NCBI RefSeq assembly: GCF_045679555.1
Contig: NC_092096.1
Span: 21,537,016-21,601,015, forward strand
Direction: 5' to 3'
Source: Salvelinus alpinus
Taxonomy: Eukaryota; Chordata; Actinopteri; Salmoniformes; Salmonidae
Length of the DNA: 64,000 bases
Below are positions 61,851 to 64,000 of this stretch, one piece after another. Below the pieces are notes generated by a model that worked only from the letters and a program-made list of their open reading frames with translations, did no database searches and had not been told where the DNA came from. The position numbers and the translations under genes were made by a program. Numbering within the stretch: the stretch's first letter is position 1; the number at the start of each line of letters is the position of its first letter.

Positions 61851-62518
61851 TCAGGGAATGTGAAGCAATGTTAACAGGCACCACCATGCTATCTCTCATA
61901 TACGGTAACCTAACGTAGCAGGAGTAAACTAAACACCTGAAACTACTATACTGTCCTACCAAGCAAAAGAGCGGTAATCTCCATATTTGGTCCAAAATTT
62001 GTTAGACATTTTTTAAACATCAAATACATGCTTTATCATGTGGACAAATATCCCGCCTCAATTATGTTGTATTATGGAGAAAATTGGGGTTCATGTTTAC
62101 AGTAACTGCAAAAAGTTAAAGGGAAACCTAGGAAAAAAGGCAGAAACTGACATCACTCATGTCAGTTAGTTCCATTTACCTTGGTTTCACTGAGCTCTGG
62201 ACTGTAGTGTCTATGGTAAACCTTGGTATTATTTATTATTCTTTGCTGATTCAAGTATCAAACTATATGACATTGACAGCCACATACAAATAAATATACT
62301 AACACAAGAAGGCAGTAACTGCCGTAGGGGATCATAGGTCATGTCAGAGGTCAGGGTCAATATGAATAAAAAATGACCTCATCGTAAGACAACATATAAC
62401 CACATCTCCAATGATCTGCCTACAATTCACTTGGCTGGACAATAAAACAACTTTGAAGTAATTCTTCTCAGTTTCACTATGAGCGGTTACTGCTCTTTTG
62501 CTTGGTAGGGCAGTATAG

Positions 62519-62733
62519 ATCCCCTAAATCAAGGGGGTCAAACTCATTCCATGGACGGCCAAGTGTCTGTGTTTTTTTGTTATTTTCTTTCAGTTAAGAC
62601 CTACACAACCAGGTGAGGGGAGTTTCTTACTAATTAGTGACCTTAATTCATCAATCAAGTACAAGCGAGGGGCAAAAATCTGCAGACACACTGCCCTCCA
62701 TGGAATGAGTTTGACACCTTTGATGTAGGGGAT
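62519..62733. mobile_element. Fold-back MITE
   Basis: Inverted ends ATCCCCTAAATCAAGGGGGT and ATCCCCTACATCAAAGGTGT, then shared TCAAACTCATTCCATGGA. It interrupts a sequence whose uninterrupted inverted copy is at about 61915-61980. Confidence 0.75.
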
Positions 62734-62971
62734 CAATAGTAGTTTCAGGTGTTTCGTTTACGCCGGCTACATTAAGTGTCACGTTGTTAAACTCCAATCA
62801 ACAATCTTATCACAGGCTCTTTCCATTTCCACTGAATACCAGAACATCTGGTTGTTGGGGACTCGGCAGAGAATTTCACTTTCCTGCATTATCAAACATT
62901 CCTGTCTCTTCTCTTAATTTTCACTACGATTTTAGCATGTAGCTTGGCATGATAAGTAGCTAGTGCATAGC

Positions 62972-63340
62972 TAGTGCTAGTGCACCCTGCATAGCTGCCT
63001 CCAGTACAAGAGTCGTCCCATTAATTGCCAACCTGCGTTGACAAGACAGTTTCCACTAAATCAGGGGTATCAAACTCATTCCACGGAGGGCCGAGTTTCT
63101 GCAGGTTTTCGCTCCTCCCTTGTACCGGATTGATGAATTAAGGTCACTAATTAGTAAAACATCCCTCACCTGGTTGTCTAGGGCTTAATTAAAAGCAAAA
63201 TTCAAAATCCAGCAGGCACTGGCCCATCCATGGAATGAGTTTGGTACCCCTGATTTAGTGGAAACTGTCTCGTCAAAGCAGGTTGGCAATTAATGGGACG
63301 ACTCTTGTACTGGAGGCAGCTCTACAGGGTGGTCACTAGC
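62972..63340. repeat. Large palindrome around a fold-back MITE
   Basis: Arms of about 100 bases or more (62993-63092 and 63221-63320) pair well: TAATTGCCAACCTGCGTTGA against TAATTGCCAACCTGCTTTGA, and so on. The inner parts are the CAAACTCATTCC MITE ends; the outer parts are non-MITE sequence present on both sides. 62734-62971 and 63341-63529 hold nothing else recognised apart from a weak third copy of CTCTGCCTCCAGGACAAG at 63500. Confidence 0.85.
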
Positions 63341-63529
63341 TGGCACAGCCACAAAGTCATAAAATCTAATACTAACCTTCATCACACTAACCTTATGACT
63401 AACCCTAACATGAAGACCAAAAAGCATTTTTTTTTTTTCATGAGTTTTTATGATAGTAGCCAATTTTGACTTTGCATCTGGCCCAGCCAGCGAAAACCGC
63501 TCTGCCTCCAGGACAAGATTCATCCCAAG

Positions 63530-63896
63530 TGTCACGTTCTGACCTTTATTTCCTTTGTTTTGTCTTTATTTAGTATGGTCAGGGCGTGAGTTGGGGTGGG
63601 CAGTCTGTGTTTTTCTATGTTGGGGTTTTGTGTTCGGCCTGGTATGATTCTCAATCAGAGGCAGCTGTCAATCGTTGTCCCTGATTGAGAACCATACTTA
63701 GGTAGCCTGGGTTTCACTTTTGGTTTGTGGGTGTTTGTTTCCGTGTCAGTGTTTGTCGCCACACGGTACTGTTTCGTTTGATCATCGTTTATTGTTTTTG
63801 TTCCTGTGTTCAGTTTTTGGATTTATATTAAAGACATGAACACTTACCACGCTGCGCTTTGGTCCGATCCTTCTACCACCACAGACGATCGTTACA
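63530..63896 (+). mobile_element. Solo LTR (fossil), 367 bp, 5-bp target duplication
   Basis: TGTCACGTTCTGACC to CGATCGTTACA, flanked by CCAAG (63525-63529, 63897-63901). Close to the solo LTR at 15279-15640. Confidence 0.9.
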
Positions 63897-64000
63897 CCAA
63901 GAAACGTCAACCTGTCATGCCAAATGGATATATCACAGTTATAAATTCCAAATCATGGCTATTCAACTCTTAACCTACGAGGTCCGGAGCCTGCGGGTTT

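Overview
The window is vertebrate, almost certainly from a salmonid fish. The genes are split by GT-AG introns. The repeats are types I know from salmon and trout: several Tc1/mariner families, an HpaI-type tRNA SINE, L2- and L1-type LINEs, hAT and TTAA-target MITEs, and many short solo LTRs beginning TGT and ending ACA. No bacterial, viral or CRISPR content is present. Base composition is AT-rich and most of the 64 kb is repeat.

The only host genes I can support are a tandem cluster of fish-egg lectin (FEL, also called leukolectin) genes: small secreted lectins made of tectonin beta-propeller repeats. Four look intact, all on the minus strand, each with five coding exons and consistent splice sites: A (1082-2829, 255 aa), B (21853-23666, 255 aa), C (35486-39283, 257 aa, the most diverged) and E (54646-59613, 253 aa). 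Each has a TATA box and an AATAAA signal. Around them lie broken copies: psi-F on the plus strand (exons 4 and 5, 4171-8137), psi-D (exons 1-2, 44197-44573), two exon-5 copies split by the same insertion (15864-16739 and 46970-47684), an orphan promoter plus exon 1 on the plus strand (34037-34171), an exon-1/promoter remnant (39493-39756) and likely 3' UTR remnants near 26.9 kb and 61.7 kb.

Layout. 1-3.1 kb: gene A and its downstream hAT MITE. 3.1-8.1 kb: Tc1, LTR and LINE pieces filling the inverted psi-F. 8.2-13.7 kb: LTR-type fossils and unassigned AT-rich sequence. 13.7-20.7 kb: promoter remnant, 22-bp minisatellite, split exon 5 and spacer. 20.7-23.8 kb: gene B. 23.9-34 kb: repeat-rich, with one young-looking short LTR element inside a 28-bp minisatellite. 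34-39.3 kb: orphan exon 1, then gene C. 39.5-46 kb: a second minisatellite, L2 LINE, inverted LINE block, psi-D and a third minisatellite. 46-53 kb: a second copy of the 14.9-20.7 kb spacer. 53-59.7 kb: gene E with an L1-type LINE in intron 4. 59.7-64 kb: Tc1, fold-back elements and a solo LTR.

The cluster grew by duplication of a gene-plus-spacer unit, with local inversions, and was then broken up by mobile elements. All intact copies should give secreted sugar-binding proteins of egg, plasma or innate immunity. I see no wholly new biological system. The points most worth following are the cluster architecture, the orphan promoter-exon, a conserved intron-3 read-through tail, the promoter-proximal minisatellites and several large palindromes.
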